Assembly: GCF_000716715.1 (NCBI RefSeq)
Contig: NZ_JNYJ01000043.1
Location: 124,001 to 188,000, forward strand
Source: Dactylosporangium aurantiacum
Lineage (GTDB): Bacteria > Actinomycetota > Actinomycetes > Mycobacteriales > Micromonosporaceae
Length of the DNA: 64,000 nucleotides
Reading direction: 5' to 3'
Part shown: positions 8,288 to 17,970 of the stretch, one piece after another
How positions within the stretch are numbered: position 1 is the stretch's first letter
How the letters are laid out: each line of letters starts with the position of its first letter
Position numbers and translations under genes: made by a program
The notes under the pieces: generated by a model
The model's input: the letters and a program-made list of their open reading frames with translations, nothing else
Database searches by the model: none
What the model was told of the DNA's origin: nothing

Positions 8288-8294
8288 GCCGGCG

Positions 8295-8648
8295 TCATTC
8301 GCGGGTCCGCAGGATGCAGAACTCGTTGCCCTCCGGGTCGGCGAGGACGACCCAGGCGGCGTCGTCAGGCTGGCCGACGTCCACGTGGCGGGCGCCCATG
8401 TTGACCAGACGCTCCAGCTCGGCGTCCAGGTCGTCGGGGCGCAGGTCGAGGTGGAGGCGGTTCTTGGCGTGCTTGGCGTCGGCGTGGCGCAGGAAGATCA
8501 GCCGCGGCTGACCCTCGAGGCCGGAGCCGACCACGACCTCCTGCGGCGACACGCGCTCCACCCGGTGGTCGAGCACCTCCGCCCACCACCGGCCGAGCCG
8601 CTCGGGGTCGAGCGCGTCGACGATCAAGGCATCCCACCGGCTCCCCAT
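8295..8648 (-). CDS. VOC (glyoxalase/bleomycin-resistance fold) family protein
   Basis: A 117-residue single-domain VOC protein (WDALIVDALDPERLGRWWAEVL... ending in VVLADPEGNEFCIL). The fold pairs beta-alpha-beta-beta-beta units and often binds a divalent metal. Members include glyoxalases, dioxygenases and drug-binding proteins, and this small actinobacterial subgroup has no assigned substrate. The motif NRLHLDLRPDDLDAELERL and the C-terminal Glu-containing strand are typical. It is the first gene of a run leading through the micro-ORF cassettes to the AI-2E permease and dgt. Confidence 0.8.
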   Translation of the reverse strand: MGSRWDALIVDALDPERLGRWWAEVLDHRVERVSPQEVVVGSGLEGQPRLIFLRHADAKHAKNRLHLDLRPDDLDAELERLVNMGARHVDVGQPDDAAWVVLADPEGNEFCILRTRE

Positions 8649-8771
8649 GCGTACCTCCGTGGTCGGCGTGGGGACTCACCATACGCCGCGTCGTCAGGCG
8701 TCGCACCGCGCCGACGCGCGAGGGGACGCCACCCTAGCGCTTCTCCAGCGCCACCGTGCCGTAAACGTGCA

Positions 8772-8835
8772 TTTTGCAAAAACCGCTGACTGATCAGCTT
8801 CTTGTTATCACCCGAACGCACGGAGTAGCTGATCA
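8772..8835. promoter_or_regulatory. AT-rich palindrome and long inverted repeat upstream of the roadblock operon
   Basis: The 290 bases between the VOC gene and the roadblock operon hold a perfect palindrome TTTTGCAAAA at 8772-8781. Just after it is an inverted repeat, TGATCAGCT at 8791-8799 and AGCTGATCA at 8827-8835, 27 bases apart. Both stand out against the GC-rich background and lie 100-170 bases upstream of the GTG at 8939. They probably mark the promoter and a regulator site or a structured leader. Confidence 0.4.
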
Positions 8836-8938
8836 AGAGGCGCGGGGTAATTTGCCCCAAGCGCATCGTTACGGCCGCTCCCCCACGTCTGGCCGTCGTG
8901 TGCCACTTCTCCGTGCCCGCCCGCGAACGGGAGACTCA

Positions 8939-9325
8939 GTGCCTGCGATCGATGACTGCCTGCGGCGTGCCATGACCATTCGCGGTGCCATCGGCGCAAG
9001 CCTCATCGACTACACGACGGGGCAGTCCCTGGGCCTGCAGGGCGGCCGGGAGTCGGTGGCGCCGCACGCGGACGCGACCGCGGCGGCGCTGGGCACCGCG
9101 AGCGTCGTGCACGCCGCGATGCAGACCGCCGCGTACGCCCCGGCGGTCCCCGGCGACACGGTCGAGGACGTCATCATCAGCACCTCGGCGGCGTACCACC
9201 TGATCCGCCCCGTGCGCACCGGCTTCGACTCGCGGCTGGTGCTCTACGTGTGGCTCGACCGCGCCGAGGGCAACCTGGCGATCGCCCGGCGCCGGATCCG
9301 CTCGCTCGCCGAAGACCTCGCGTGA
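8939..9325 (+). CDS. Roadblock/LC7-like protein, first of the operon
   Basis: A 128-residue protein, paralogous to the one at 10901: both share an MTI.GA.GASLIDY..G..LG core and a ....YHLIRPV stretch before a final helix. It looks like a roadblock/LC7 domain, a small dimerising fold that in bacteria usually regulates Ras-like GTPases such as MglA. No GTPase gene is nearby. The GTG at 8939 is chosen because GGGAG lies five bases upstream and the conserved core follows at once. Its stop overlaps the next gene's GTG (GTGA), so the two are translationally coupled. Confidence 0.7.
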   Translation: MPAIDDCLRRAMTIRGAIGASLIDYTTGQSLGLQGGRESVAPHADATAAALGTASVVHAAMQTAAYAPAVPGDTVEDVIISTSAAYHLIRPVRTGFDSRLVLYVWLDRAEGNLAIARRRIRSLAEDLA

Positions 9326-10341
9326 ACAGCGGCACGCGGCACCCCGGCAAGTCCACCCGGCAGCAACCGAAGTTCGGCAAGGGCGTCACCCCGGCGAAGG
9401 CCCTCGAGCAGCTCGCCGCGCTCGGCGCGACCGGCGCGCTGACCGTGCTCGGCGAGCCCGGCGGCGTCATCTTCCTGCGCGACGGGCTGGTCAACGGCGT
9501 CGAGTCGCCGGCCGCGCCGAGCGTCGACCGGCTGCTCACCGCCGCCGGCGTGGTCGAGGAGCGGGTGTGGGAGACCATCCCGTCCCGGCCGGCCCGGGCC
9601 CTGGTCGAGGGCGGGCACGTCACCGCCGCCCAGATCGAGCTGTGCGCGCTCAACGCCCTGTACGACGCCGCGTTCTTCGTCCTGTCGACCGGGCGGGCCG
9701 AGCTGCGCTTCGCCCCGGACATCGAGCACTGGCTCGGCGCCGACTGCACCGTGACGGCGGACCAGGTGTGCGACCACGTCGCCCGGCAACGGCGCATCCT
9801 CGACGAGGTGCACCCTTCTGACGTCACAGACACCGCCCCGGTCAGGCCTGTCCTGCGGCCGGGCCTCGACCGTGTGCTGGTGTCGGGGCTGCAGTGGGAG
9901 ATCGTGCTGCACGCCGACGGCGAGCGGACCCCGCAGGAGCTGGCCGGCCTGCTGGGGCGGTCCGCGTACGCGGTGACCCTCGACGTGCGGCGGCTCGCGG
10001 CGGCGGGACTGATCGAGTCGCCGCCCGCGCCGGCGCCCGCCCCGCCCGAGGCCGCCCCGGCCGACGCCGAACCGGCCGACGCCGAACCGGCCGCGGAACA
10101 CCCGGACCCCGCTCCGGAACCGGACCCGCACCCGGTGGCGGCGAACGGCACCGTACCGGCGACGGAGCTGCTGCCGCAGCGGGTGCCGGGGACGTTCACG
10201 TTCGAGGACCCGCCGGCCGACACCCGGCGGCACCTGCCGGCGGGCGTCAGCGCCCTCGCCGTGCTGCCGGGCGCGATCGACAAGGTGCCGGACGACTCGC
10301 TGCTCAAACGCATCCGCTCGGCGCTGCAGTCCCTGCGGTGA
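9322..10341 (+). CDS. DUF4388 (PATAN-like) domain protein
   Basis: A 339-residue soluble protein. The N-terminal part (ALEQLAALGATGALTVLG... GGVIFLRDGLVNGVE) has the layout of DUF4388/PATAN domains, which occur with roadblock proteins and response regulators in signalling and motility systems. A second segment (about residues 170-235) resembles a winged-helix-like region ending in LDVRRLAAAGLIE. It is followed by a linker of repeated Pro-Ala-Glu and ADAEP units, then a short conserved tail ending in LLKRIRSALQSLR. The start GTG overlaps the previous stop. It probably acts as an adaptor among the roadblock proteins of this operon; the pathway is unknown. Confidence 0.7.
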   Translation: MNSGTRHPGKSTRQQPKFGKGVTPAKALEQLAALGATGALTVLGEPGGVIFLRDGLVNGVESPAAPSVDRLLTAAGVVEERVWETIPSRPARALVEGGHVTAAQIELCALNALYDAAFFVLSTGRAELRFAPDIEHWLGADCTVTADQVCDHVARQRRILDEVHPSDVTDTAPVRPVLRPGLDRVLVSGLQWEIVLHADGERTPQELAGLLGRSAYAVTLDVRRLAAAGLIESPPAPAPAPPEAAPADAEPADAEPAAEHPDPAPEPDPHPVAANGTVPATELLPQRVPGTFTFEDPPADTRRHLPAGVSALAVLPGAIDKVPDDSLLKRIRSALQSLR

Positions 10342-10373
10342 GACCCGCCGGAGGAAAGGGAGGTAAAACACCG

Positions 10374-10799
10374 ATGACCACCGACACGCAACTGCGCGGC
10401 GAACTGCTCGCGGAGCTGCACCGGCTGCGCCGGACCGTGCCGGAGCTCACCGGCTGCCTGGTCGCCAGCACGGACGGGCTGCTCATCGTGGACGACGCCG
10501 ACATGGTCGTCGCCGAGGGGGTCGCCGCCCTCGCCGCCGCGTGCCTGGGGGTCAGCCAGCGCATCGCCGACAGCGCCGGCCACCAGGACTTCCAGGAGGT
10601 GCTGATCAGCAGTACCGGTGGCCACGTCGCCATGTACATGGCCGGCAACGGCGCCGTGCTGGTCCTGCTCGCCGACCACCGGGCGAACGTCGCGCGGCTG
10701 CACCACGAGGCGCGCCGGGCGATCACGGTGGTGGCCCGGGTCGTGGCCGCCGCCGCGCTCACCTTCTCCCAGGCGATCCCGGAGCCGGCCCGATGGTAG
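10374..10799 (+). CDS. Roadblock/LC7 domain protein
   Basis: A 141-residue protein with a recognisable roadblock/LC7 fold: LLAELHRLRRTVPELTGCLVASTDGLLI, then VAEGVAALAAACLGVSQRIA and a beta-rich end (EVLISSTGGHVAMYMAG). Such proteins in Streptomyces conservons and in MglB regulate small GTPases. The ATG at 10374 has a strong AGGGAGG upstream. It follows the DUF4388 gene by 32 bases and precedes a third roadblock-like gene, so all four genes form one operon. Confidence 0.8.
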   Translation: MTTDTQLRGELLAELHRLRRTVPELTGCLVASTDGLLIVDDADMVVAEGVAALAAACLGVSQRIADSAGHQDFQEVLISSTGGHVAMYMAGNGAVLVLLADHRANVARLHHEARRAITVVARVVAAAALTFSQAIPEPARW

Positions 10800-10900
10800 G
10801 CCGCAACGGCGGGGTCCACCGCAGGCCGAGACGAACGAACGACCCTGCCCCGAAACCCAGCAGTGACACTCCCCCCACCCACCAGCTCACGGAGGTAGCC

Positions 10901-11272
10901 ATGGCGGACATGGAAACGGCGCTCAAGGAACTCATGACCATCGACGGCGCGGTCGGCGTCGCGCTGGTGGACTACAACAGCGGGATGGCGCTCGGCGTCC
11001 TCGGCGGTTCGAAGGACCTGGACCTCACCGTGGCGGCGGCCGGCAACACCGACGTGGTCCGCGCCAAGATGCGCACCATCGAGATGCTCAACCTCAAGGA
11101 CGGCATCGAGGACATCCTGATCACGCTGAACAACCAGTACCACCTGATCCGGCCGGTCACGGGCCGCTCCGGCAAGGGCCTGTTCCTCTACCTGGCGCTG
11201 CTGCGGTCCCGGGCCAACCTGGCGCTGGCCCGGCACCACCTGTCCCGCATCGAGGAGGACCTGGACGTCTGA
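10901..11272 (+). CDS. Roadblock/LC7-like protein, last of the operon
   Basis: A 123-residue protein closely related to the product at 8939: MTIDGAVGVALVDYNSGMALGVLGG matches the same place in that paralogue. An ATG at 10901 follows GGAGG. Length and the central YHLIRPVTG stretch fit the roadblock/LC7-like family common in Streptomyces and relatives. It ends the operon; a strong hairpin lies directly downstream. Confidence 0.72.
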   Translation: MADMETALKELMTIDGAVGVALVDYNSGMALGVLGGSKDLDLTVAAAGNTDVVRAKMRTIEMLNLKDGIEDILITLNNQYHLIRPVTGRSGKGLFLYLALLRSRANLALARHHLSRIEEDLDV

Positions 11273-11276
11273 TCCT

Positions 11277-11312
11277 CCTGACGGGCGTCCTGTCGGACGG
11301 ACGCCCGTCAGG
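11277..11312. terminator. Strong hairpin between convergent genes
   Basis: CCTGACGGGCGTCC and GGACGCCCGTCAGG form a perfect 14-bp stem with an 8-base loop, between the last roadblock gene (+) and ppdK (-). It has no U tract, but its position between convergent 3' ends makes a bidirectional terminator likely. Confidence 0.75.
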
Positions 11313-11320
11313 GACACCGC

Positions 11321-13525
<2,205 letters not shown>

Positions 13526-13673
13526 TGACGCCTCCACTACCCTTACCTGGTGCGGGCTTAGCCATCGTTAGGGTTCCCGTGTGCGGCACACCGTAAAGCG
13601 GTGCACTGCCCTTTGGCAGCGCGATATGACAAGTCGCACAAGGAACGGCACAAGTGGCTCGTACGGGTGCATT

Positions 13674-13686
13674 TGGGAGCGCTCCA
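13674..13686. promoter_or_regulatory. LacI/CebR-like palindrome upstream of ppdK
   Basis: TGGGAGCGCTCCA contains the perfect palindrome GGAGCGCTCC and matches 12 of 14 positions of the CebR operator TGGGAGCGCTCCCA of streptomycetes. It lies 149 bases upstream of the ppdK start and 179 bases upstream of dusB, in the 339-base gap between these divergent genes. Nothing else is evident in that gap. A sugar-responsive LacI-type repressor is a reasonable guess. Confidence 0.4.
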
Positions 13687-13864
13687 CCAAGCAACTTCGC
13701 GCATCGTTCCGTATCGCGCCCGGTTTGCCGCATTTCCGTTCCCGCACTTCGGGATGCGTGTACCTGCATTCAGTCGATACTTTTCGAGCACCAGCGAGCA
13801 TCGTTTCTGCGCGCTGTTGATCGCCGCGTCAGCCTTCGCGACGCCGGCATGGCATGCTTTTTGC

Positions 13865-14980
13865 GTGACCCTGAAGCTCGGCCCCTACGTCGTCGACCCG
13901 CCCGTCGTGCTCGCCCCGATGGCCGGGATCACCAACGTGGCGTACCGGCAGCTGTGCCGCGAACAGGGCGCCGGCCTCTACGTCTGCGAGATGATCACCA
14001 CCCGCGCCCTGGTCGAGCGCAACCCGAAGACCATGAGCATGATCCAGTTCGGCGCCGACGAGAAGCCGCGCAGCCTGCAGCTGTACGGCGTCGACCCCGC
14101 CACCATCCGCAAGGCCGTCGAGATGGTGGTCGAGCAGGACCTCGCGGACCACATCGACATGAACTTCGGCTGCTCGGTGCCGAAGGTGACCCGCCGCGGC
14201 GGCGGCTCGGCCCTGCCGTGGAAGCGCCGCCTGTTCCGGGACATCGTCACGTCCGCGGTGCAGGGCGCCCAAGGGCTCCCGGTCACCGTCAAGATGCGCA
14301 TCGGCATCGACGAGGACCACCAGACCATGCTGGACGCCGGCCGCATCGCCCAGGACGCGGGCGTGGCCTGGGTCGCCCTGCACGCCCGCACCGCCGCCCA
14401 ACGCTACTCAGGGACGGCCTCCTGGGACGCCATCGCCCACCTGAAGTCCACATTGGACATCCCGGTCCTCGGCAACGGCGACATCTGGGAAGCCGAGGAC
14501 GCCCTGCGCATGATGGCCTCGACCGGCTGCGACGGCGTCGTCATCGGCCGCGGCTGCCTCGGCCGCCCCTGGCTCTTCGCCGACCTCGCCGCCGCCTTCG
14601 CCGGCTCCTCCGCCCGCGCCCTGCCCACCCTGGGCGAGGTCGCCACCCTCATGCACCGCCACGCCACGCTGCTGGTCGAGTGGTGGGGCAAGGAGAAGGA
14701 AGGCGTGACGGACTTCCGCAAGCACGTCGCCTGGTACCTCAAGGGCTTCCCCGTCGGCGGCGAGCTGCGCGCCGCCATGGCCACCTCGTCGTCGCTGGCC
14801 GAGCTCGGCGCCCTCCTCGCCCAGCTCGACCCGTCCGTGCCCTTCCCCCGCGAGATCCTCGGCCAGCCCCGCGGCCGCACCGGCACCCCGGCCAAGGTCG
14901 TCCTCCCGCAGAACTGGCTCGACGACCGCGACGACGACACCATCCCCGAGGGCGCCGAGCTCGACGACAGCGGCGGCTGA
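13865..14980 (+). CDS. dusB: tRNA-dihydrouridine synthase
   Basis: A 371-residue FMN enzyme that reduces uridine to dihydrouridine in tRNA D-loops with NADPH. The flavin-barrel start PPVVLAPMAGITNVAYR, the catalytic Cys103 in MNFGCSVPKVTRRGGGSAL, the KMRIG motif, the HARTAAQRYSG motif and the VIGRGCLGRPWLF phosphate-binding loop are all present. The GTG at 13865 is used because the conserved LGPYVVDPPV region starts right after it; there is no clear ribosome binding site. dusB next to ppdK and dgt is the usual actinobacterial order. A decayed second copy lies about 0.9 kb downstream, beyond a toxin-antitoxin pair. Confidence 0.93.
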   Translation: MTLKLGPYVVDPPVVLAPMAGITNVAYRQLCREQGAGLYVCEMITTRALVERNPKTMSMIQFGADEKPRSLQLYGVDPATIRKAVEMVVEQDLADHIDMNFGCSVPKVTRRGGGSALPWKRRLFRDIVTSAVQGAQGLPVTVKMRIGIDEDHQTMLDAGRIAQDAGVAWVALHARTAAQRYSGTASWDAIAHLKSTLDIPVLGNGDIWEAEDALRMMASTGCDGVVIGRGCLGRPWLFADLAAAFAGSSARALPTLGEVATLMHRHATLLVEWWGKEKEGVTDFRKHVAWYLKGFPVGGELRAAMATSSSLAELGALLAQLDPSVPFPREILGQPRGRTGTPAKVVLPQNWLDDRDDDTIPEGAELDDSGG

Positions 14981-15083
14981 CGGCGGAGGGGTCATGCTCA
15001 ATACAGCCGTCCGGAAGCCATGACCGGAAGGCCAAGGATCGGACCAAGTCACCTCAACCACGGAGCCGCACGGCGAACAGGTC

Positions 15084-15422
15084 TCAGCCGAGTACGTACG
15101 ACTCGTCGCCGAAGTCAGCGATGATCTTCAGCTTTCCACCAAGGGCCTGGACGTAGGCGGCAAGCGTGTCCACCTCGCTGCGCGAGATCTCACCCTTTTC
15201 GATCCGGGAGACTCGCGCTTGCGTCACTCCCATCACCTTGGCGATGTCGGTCTGCGTCGCGTGTTGGCGGCGGCGGACCTCGGCCAAGCGGTAGGCACGC
15301 GCCTGGGCGATCAACTCTTGCGCGCCCATCCGGATCTCGTCGCGCTCGGCGTCAGTGAAGCCGAGCTCGGCCTTCATGTCATCCCAAGCAATGGCCTGCG
15401 GATCCTTGAGGTGGTCCATCAC
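15084..15422 (-). CDS. XRE-family antitoxin (HigA-like)
   Basis: A 112-residue protein with a central-to-C-terminal helix-turn-helix of the XRE/Cro type (TQTDIAKVMGVTQARVSRIEKGE), resembling antitoxins of HigBA pairs such as M. tuberculosis Rv2021c. Antitoxins of this type bind the toxin and repress their own promoter. The start codon overlaps the toxin stop by four bases (ATGA), and the toxin-first order is characteristic of higBA. Confidence 0.85.
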   Translation of the reverse strand: MMDHLKDPQAIAWDDMKAELGFTDAERDEIRMGAQELIAQARAYRLAEVRRRQHATQTDIAKVMGVTQARVSRIEKGEISRSEVDTLAAYVQALGGKLKIIADFGDESYVLG

Positions 15423-15796
15423 TGCTCACCGTCCTTCTCTTGCAGCCGCCGCAGATGCTCGGCATACGCCGTCTCAGCGATCGGTATCGCCGTCCTGTAC
15501 CAACCCTGCCAGTTGCCGGCCTTGTCACCGCCGACCAGCAGCACCGCCTGCCGGACCGGATCGAACACGAACAACAACCGCACCTCGCTGGAGCCCGCCG
15601 AGCCGGGTCGCGACTCCTTCAGGTTCGCCAGCTTCGAACCCCGCACCGTATCGACCAGCGGTCTGCCCAGCGCGGGTCCCTCCGCCGCGAGCGCATCGAC
15701 CGCCGCGCTGATCAGCACCAAGGTGCGCCGATCGGAATGTCGCAGATCATGCAGCCACGAGCGCACCGGCTCGACAATCACGATCGTCCACGCCAC
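15419..15796 (-). CDS. RelE/HigB-like toxin (phage Gp49-like family)
   Basis: A 125-residue protein of the Gp49-like/HigB family: VRSWLHDLRHSDRRTLVLISAAVDALAAEGPALGRP..., the SKLANLKESRPG core and the RLLFVFDPVRQAVLLVGGDK strand with downstream W.GWY. These toxins are ribosome-dependent mRNA endonucleases. The N-terminus WTIVIVEPVRSWL and the GGDKAGN motif are typical. It is the first gene of a two-gene operon with the antitoxin. The GTG at 15796 gives MAWT. It lies between dusB and a decayed dusB copy, in a less GC-rich stretch, which suggests acquisition by transfer. Confidence 0.85.
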   Translation of the reverse strand: MAWTIVIVEPVRSWLHDLRHSDRRTLVLISAAVDALAAEGPALGRPLVDTVRGSKLANLKESRPGSAGSSEVRLLFVFDPVRQAVLLVGGDKAGNWQGWYRTAIPIAETAYAEHLRRLQEKDGEQ

Positions 15797-15818
15797 GTCG
15801 CGCCTCCGAACATGCCGC

Positions 15819-15833
15819 TGACAGCATATGTCA
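15819..15833. promoter_or_regulatory. Toxin-antitoxin operator candidate
   Basis: TGACA-GCATA-TGTCA is an inverted repeat with 5-base arms, 22 bases upstream of the toxin start in a locally AT-rich patch. Position and symmetry fit autorepression by the antitoxin-toxin complex. Confidence 0.4.
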
Positions 15834-15889
15834 CGAGTGTTATGTCGGCCAGATATTACGATCAGTAGCCGCTGGATCGCAAAGTCGGG

Positions 15890-16218
15890 CAGCTCGGCCC
15901 CTGCCCTGGAAGCCGCGACATCGTCACGTCCGCGGCGCTCGGGCGCTCAGGGATGCCGGTCACTGTCAAATATGCGCATCAACTTCGACCACGTGACCAT
16001 GCTCGATCCGGCCCGCGCCGCCCGGGACGCGGGTGTGCGTAGGTCGCCGTACACTCCCCACCGCTGCCCAACGCTATTCCCGCACTGCATGCTCGGGCAG
16101 GCTCGCGCCCCGAAGTCCAGGTTGAACCTTTGTATTCGGCAACGGCGACGTCCGGGGAGAAGCCTCAGCTGACCGTGCTCTTCCCTGGCGAGATCCTCGG
16201 CCAGCCGCGAGCTCGTGG
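15890..16218 (+). pseudogene. Decayed partial copy of dusB
   Basis: No long frame exists here, but the DNA is collinear with dusB. Matches in order include CTCGGCCC-CTGCC-TGGAAG, GACATCGTCACGTCCGCGG, CCGGTCAC-GTCAA, ACCATGCT, GCCCAACGCTA, GAAGTCCA, TCGGCAACGGCGAC and finally CGAGATCCTCGGCCAGCC. These correspond to dusB positions from about 14205 to 14890. A gap of about 340 bases of dusB (14495-14838) is missing, and many substitutions and indels are present. The copy has the same orientation as the intact gene and abuts the next gene's stop. It implies an old duplication of dusB, now split from the intact copy by the toxin-antitoxin genes. Confidence 0.75.
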
Positions 16219-16220
16219 GC

Positions 16221-17126
16221 TCACCGTGGTGTCATGGCCGCCGCGACGAAGTCGCGCACGCTGGTGGGCGGGTGGCCGGTGACGGTCTCGACGTCGTGGG
16301 TGAGGCGGTCGTAGCGGCCCTCGCGGTGCAGGCGGGCCATCGTGGCGAGGTGGTCGCGCAGGTGCTCGGGCAGGCCGAGTGGGGCGAGGTCCTCGTCGAG
16401 CCACTGGCGCAGGGGCACGTCGACGTACGTGATCGGCCGGCCCAGGGCGGCGGAGAACTCGGCCGCCGTGGCGGTCATGTCCTGCGAGCGGGGGCCGGTG
16501 AGCTCGTACACCTTGCCGAGGTGCGGGGCCGGGTCGGTGAGCACCGCGGCGACCACGCCAGCGACGTCGCGGGCCGCGACCGGGGCGGTGCGGCCGGAGC
16601 CGAACGGCAGCCGGATCGTGCCGTCGGCGGCGATCGACCCGGCGGCGAACGTCGTGAAGATCGGGTTGTCGAGGAAGATCGTCGGCCGTACGTGCACGAC
16701 CGGCAGGCCGGACCAGTTCAGGACCTGTTCGCTGAGCCAGTGCAGGCGGTGCTGCTTCGACTCGGTGGTGCTGGTGAGCGTCATCTGCGACACCGTCATC
16801 TGTGACATGTTGACCACCACCGCGAGGTCGGCCTGCGACCGGGCGGCGGCTGCGACGGTGACGGTCGCCTGCAGGTACCGCGACGACACGCTCATGCCGA
16901 AGTACATGCGGCCGCAGCCGTCCAGGGCGCGCACGACGTCGCCGGCCTCGGTGAGGTCCCCGGCCACGACCTCGGCGCCGGTGGCGCGCAGCGCGTCGGC
17001 CCGGTCGTCGTCGTGGTGGACGAGGGCCCGCACCGGCACATCCTGCCGCCGCAGCAGCTCCACGACGGTACGGCCGACCGACCCTACGCCGCCCGCCGCA
17101 CCGGTCACCAGCACAGGCGCCGCCAT
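16221..17126 (-). CDS. NmrA-like NAD(P)-binding Rossmann protein
   Basis: A 301-residue short-chain-dehydrogenase-like protein of the atypical NmrA/NAD(P)H-binding group. The N-terminal nucleotide-binding loop is VLVTGAAGGVGSVGRTVVELL, and the substrate side has VVHVRPTIFLDNPIF and the DVAGVVAAVLTDP segment. Such proteins are redox sensors or quinone/ether reductases; the substrate is not evident. It lies alone between the decayed dusB copy and the phosphoesterase gene. The ATG at 17126 gives MAAPVLVTG. Confidence 0.85.
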   Translation of the reverse strand: MAAPVLVTGAAGGVGSVGRTVVELLRRQDVPVRALVHHDDDRADALRATGAEVVAGDLTEAGDVVRALDGCGRMYFGMSVSSRYLQATVTVAAAARSQADLAVVVNMSQMTVSQMTLTSTTESKQHRLHWLSEQVLNWSGLPVVHVRPTIFLDNPIFTTFAAGSIAADGTIRLPFGSGRTAPVAARDVAGVVAAVLTDPAPHLGKVYELTGPRSQDMTATAAEFSAALGRPITYVDVPLRQWLDEDLAPLGLPEHLRDHLATMARLHREGRYDRLTHDVETVTGHPPTSVRDFVAAAMTPR

Positions 17127-17187
17127 GGCCGCAATCCTCGCCCGCGGCGGACACCGCCTGCCCCACCCGGTCCGGGGGACGCGGCGG

Positions 17188-17970
17188 TCAGTCGGAGAAC
17201 TCCAGGCCCTCCGCGTGCGCGGTCAGCCCGGCCACCGACGGCGGGCTGGTGAGCAGGTCCGTGATCGTGTCGGCCTTCGGGTCGCCCGCGTCGGCGGTGG
17301 CGGCGAGGGCCAGGCGCACGTCGTACCGGCTGCGACGCAACGACACGTCCGGGCCCAGCAGTGCCCAGTAGGCGGTGCCCGGGGCGCCGTCGTGGTAGGG
17401 CAGGCCGACGCTGCCCGGGTTGACGCTGCGCAGGCCGCCGACGGTGCGATCGAACTGCAGGTGGGTGTGGCCGCCGACCAGGATCCGCTCGGGGACGCCG
17501 GCGCTCAGGGCGGCCATCCGCGCGGCGGGCGTGGCGGGGGTGACGAGCTCGGTGTCCGCACGGGGCGAACCGTGGCAGCAGCGCACCGGACCGAGGCCGG
17601 CGACCTCGACGACGACGCCGAAGTGGAAGCCGGCGAGGAACGCGACCGCGTCGACAGGGTGCCGGGCGAGCATCCACGCCTCGCGCGGGGTAGCGGCGGC
17701 GCGGTCGCCGGCGGCGAGCTCCAGCACGGCGCGGTCGGCGTTTCCGCGGACGAAGACGGCGCGCGGGCCCAGAGCGCGGACCAGCTCGACGGTGCGGACC
17801 GGTTCGGGACCCCAGGTCAGGTCGCCGCAGAAGAGGACAAGGTCGGCGGCGTGGACGTCGGGCTCGGCGAGGACGGCTTCCAGCGCCGGTACGTTGGCGT
17901 GCACGTCGGACAGCACGGCGAGCCGTTCGACGGGTTCACCGATGCGCAGGACCGAACCCCGGACGGTCAC
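17188..17970 (-). CDS. Metallophosphoesterase (YfcE/MJ0936-like)
   Basis: A 260-residue calcineurin-like phosphoesterase. The metal-binding motifs are all visible: LAVLSDVHANVPALEAVL, GDLTWGPEP, RGNAD, CHGSP and GGHTHLQF, with a two-metal centre expected. The family hydrolyses phosphodiesters or phosphomonoesters; the substrate is unknown. The GTG start at 17970 overlaps the stop of the upstream methyltransferase (GTGA), so the two are translated together. The same frame stays open upstream through the methyltransferase gene, but that is only an overlap of frames, not a fusion. Confidence 0.88.
   Translation of the reverse strand: MTVRGSVLRIGEPVERLAVLSDVHANVPALEAVLAEPDVHAADLVLFCGDLTWGPEPVRTVELVRALGPRAVFVRGNADRAVLELAAGDRAAATPREAWMLARHPVDAVAFLAGFHFGVVVEVAGLGPVRCCHGSPRADTELVTPATPAARMAALSAGVPERILVGGHTHLQFDRTVGGLRSVNPGSVGLPYHDGAPGTAYWALLGPDVSLRRSRYDVRLALAATADAGDPKADTITDLLTSPPSVAGLTAHAEGLEFSD

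Larger units (their letters stand above)
8104..8291 (-). repeat. Two tandem 89-bp cassettes (locus A of the micro-ORF repeat family)
   Basis: Two direct copies of an 89-bp unit (8104-8192 and 8193-8281) differ at a single base, with the first 10 bases of a third copy at 8282-8291. Read on the minus strand, each unit carries the block GGAGCGCAGCGGAGG twice and ends in GGAGG-7 bases-ATGA. A related 89-bp tandem pair is at 31980-32157, about 70% identical by eye. The unit lies between the VOC gene and the AI-2E permease gene and provides the start region of the latter. Confidence 0.9.

Noticed and set aside
8939..11272. Streptomyces-type conservon
   Set aside because: The sensor kinase, DUF742 and GTPase genes that define a conservon are missing.
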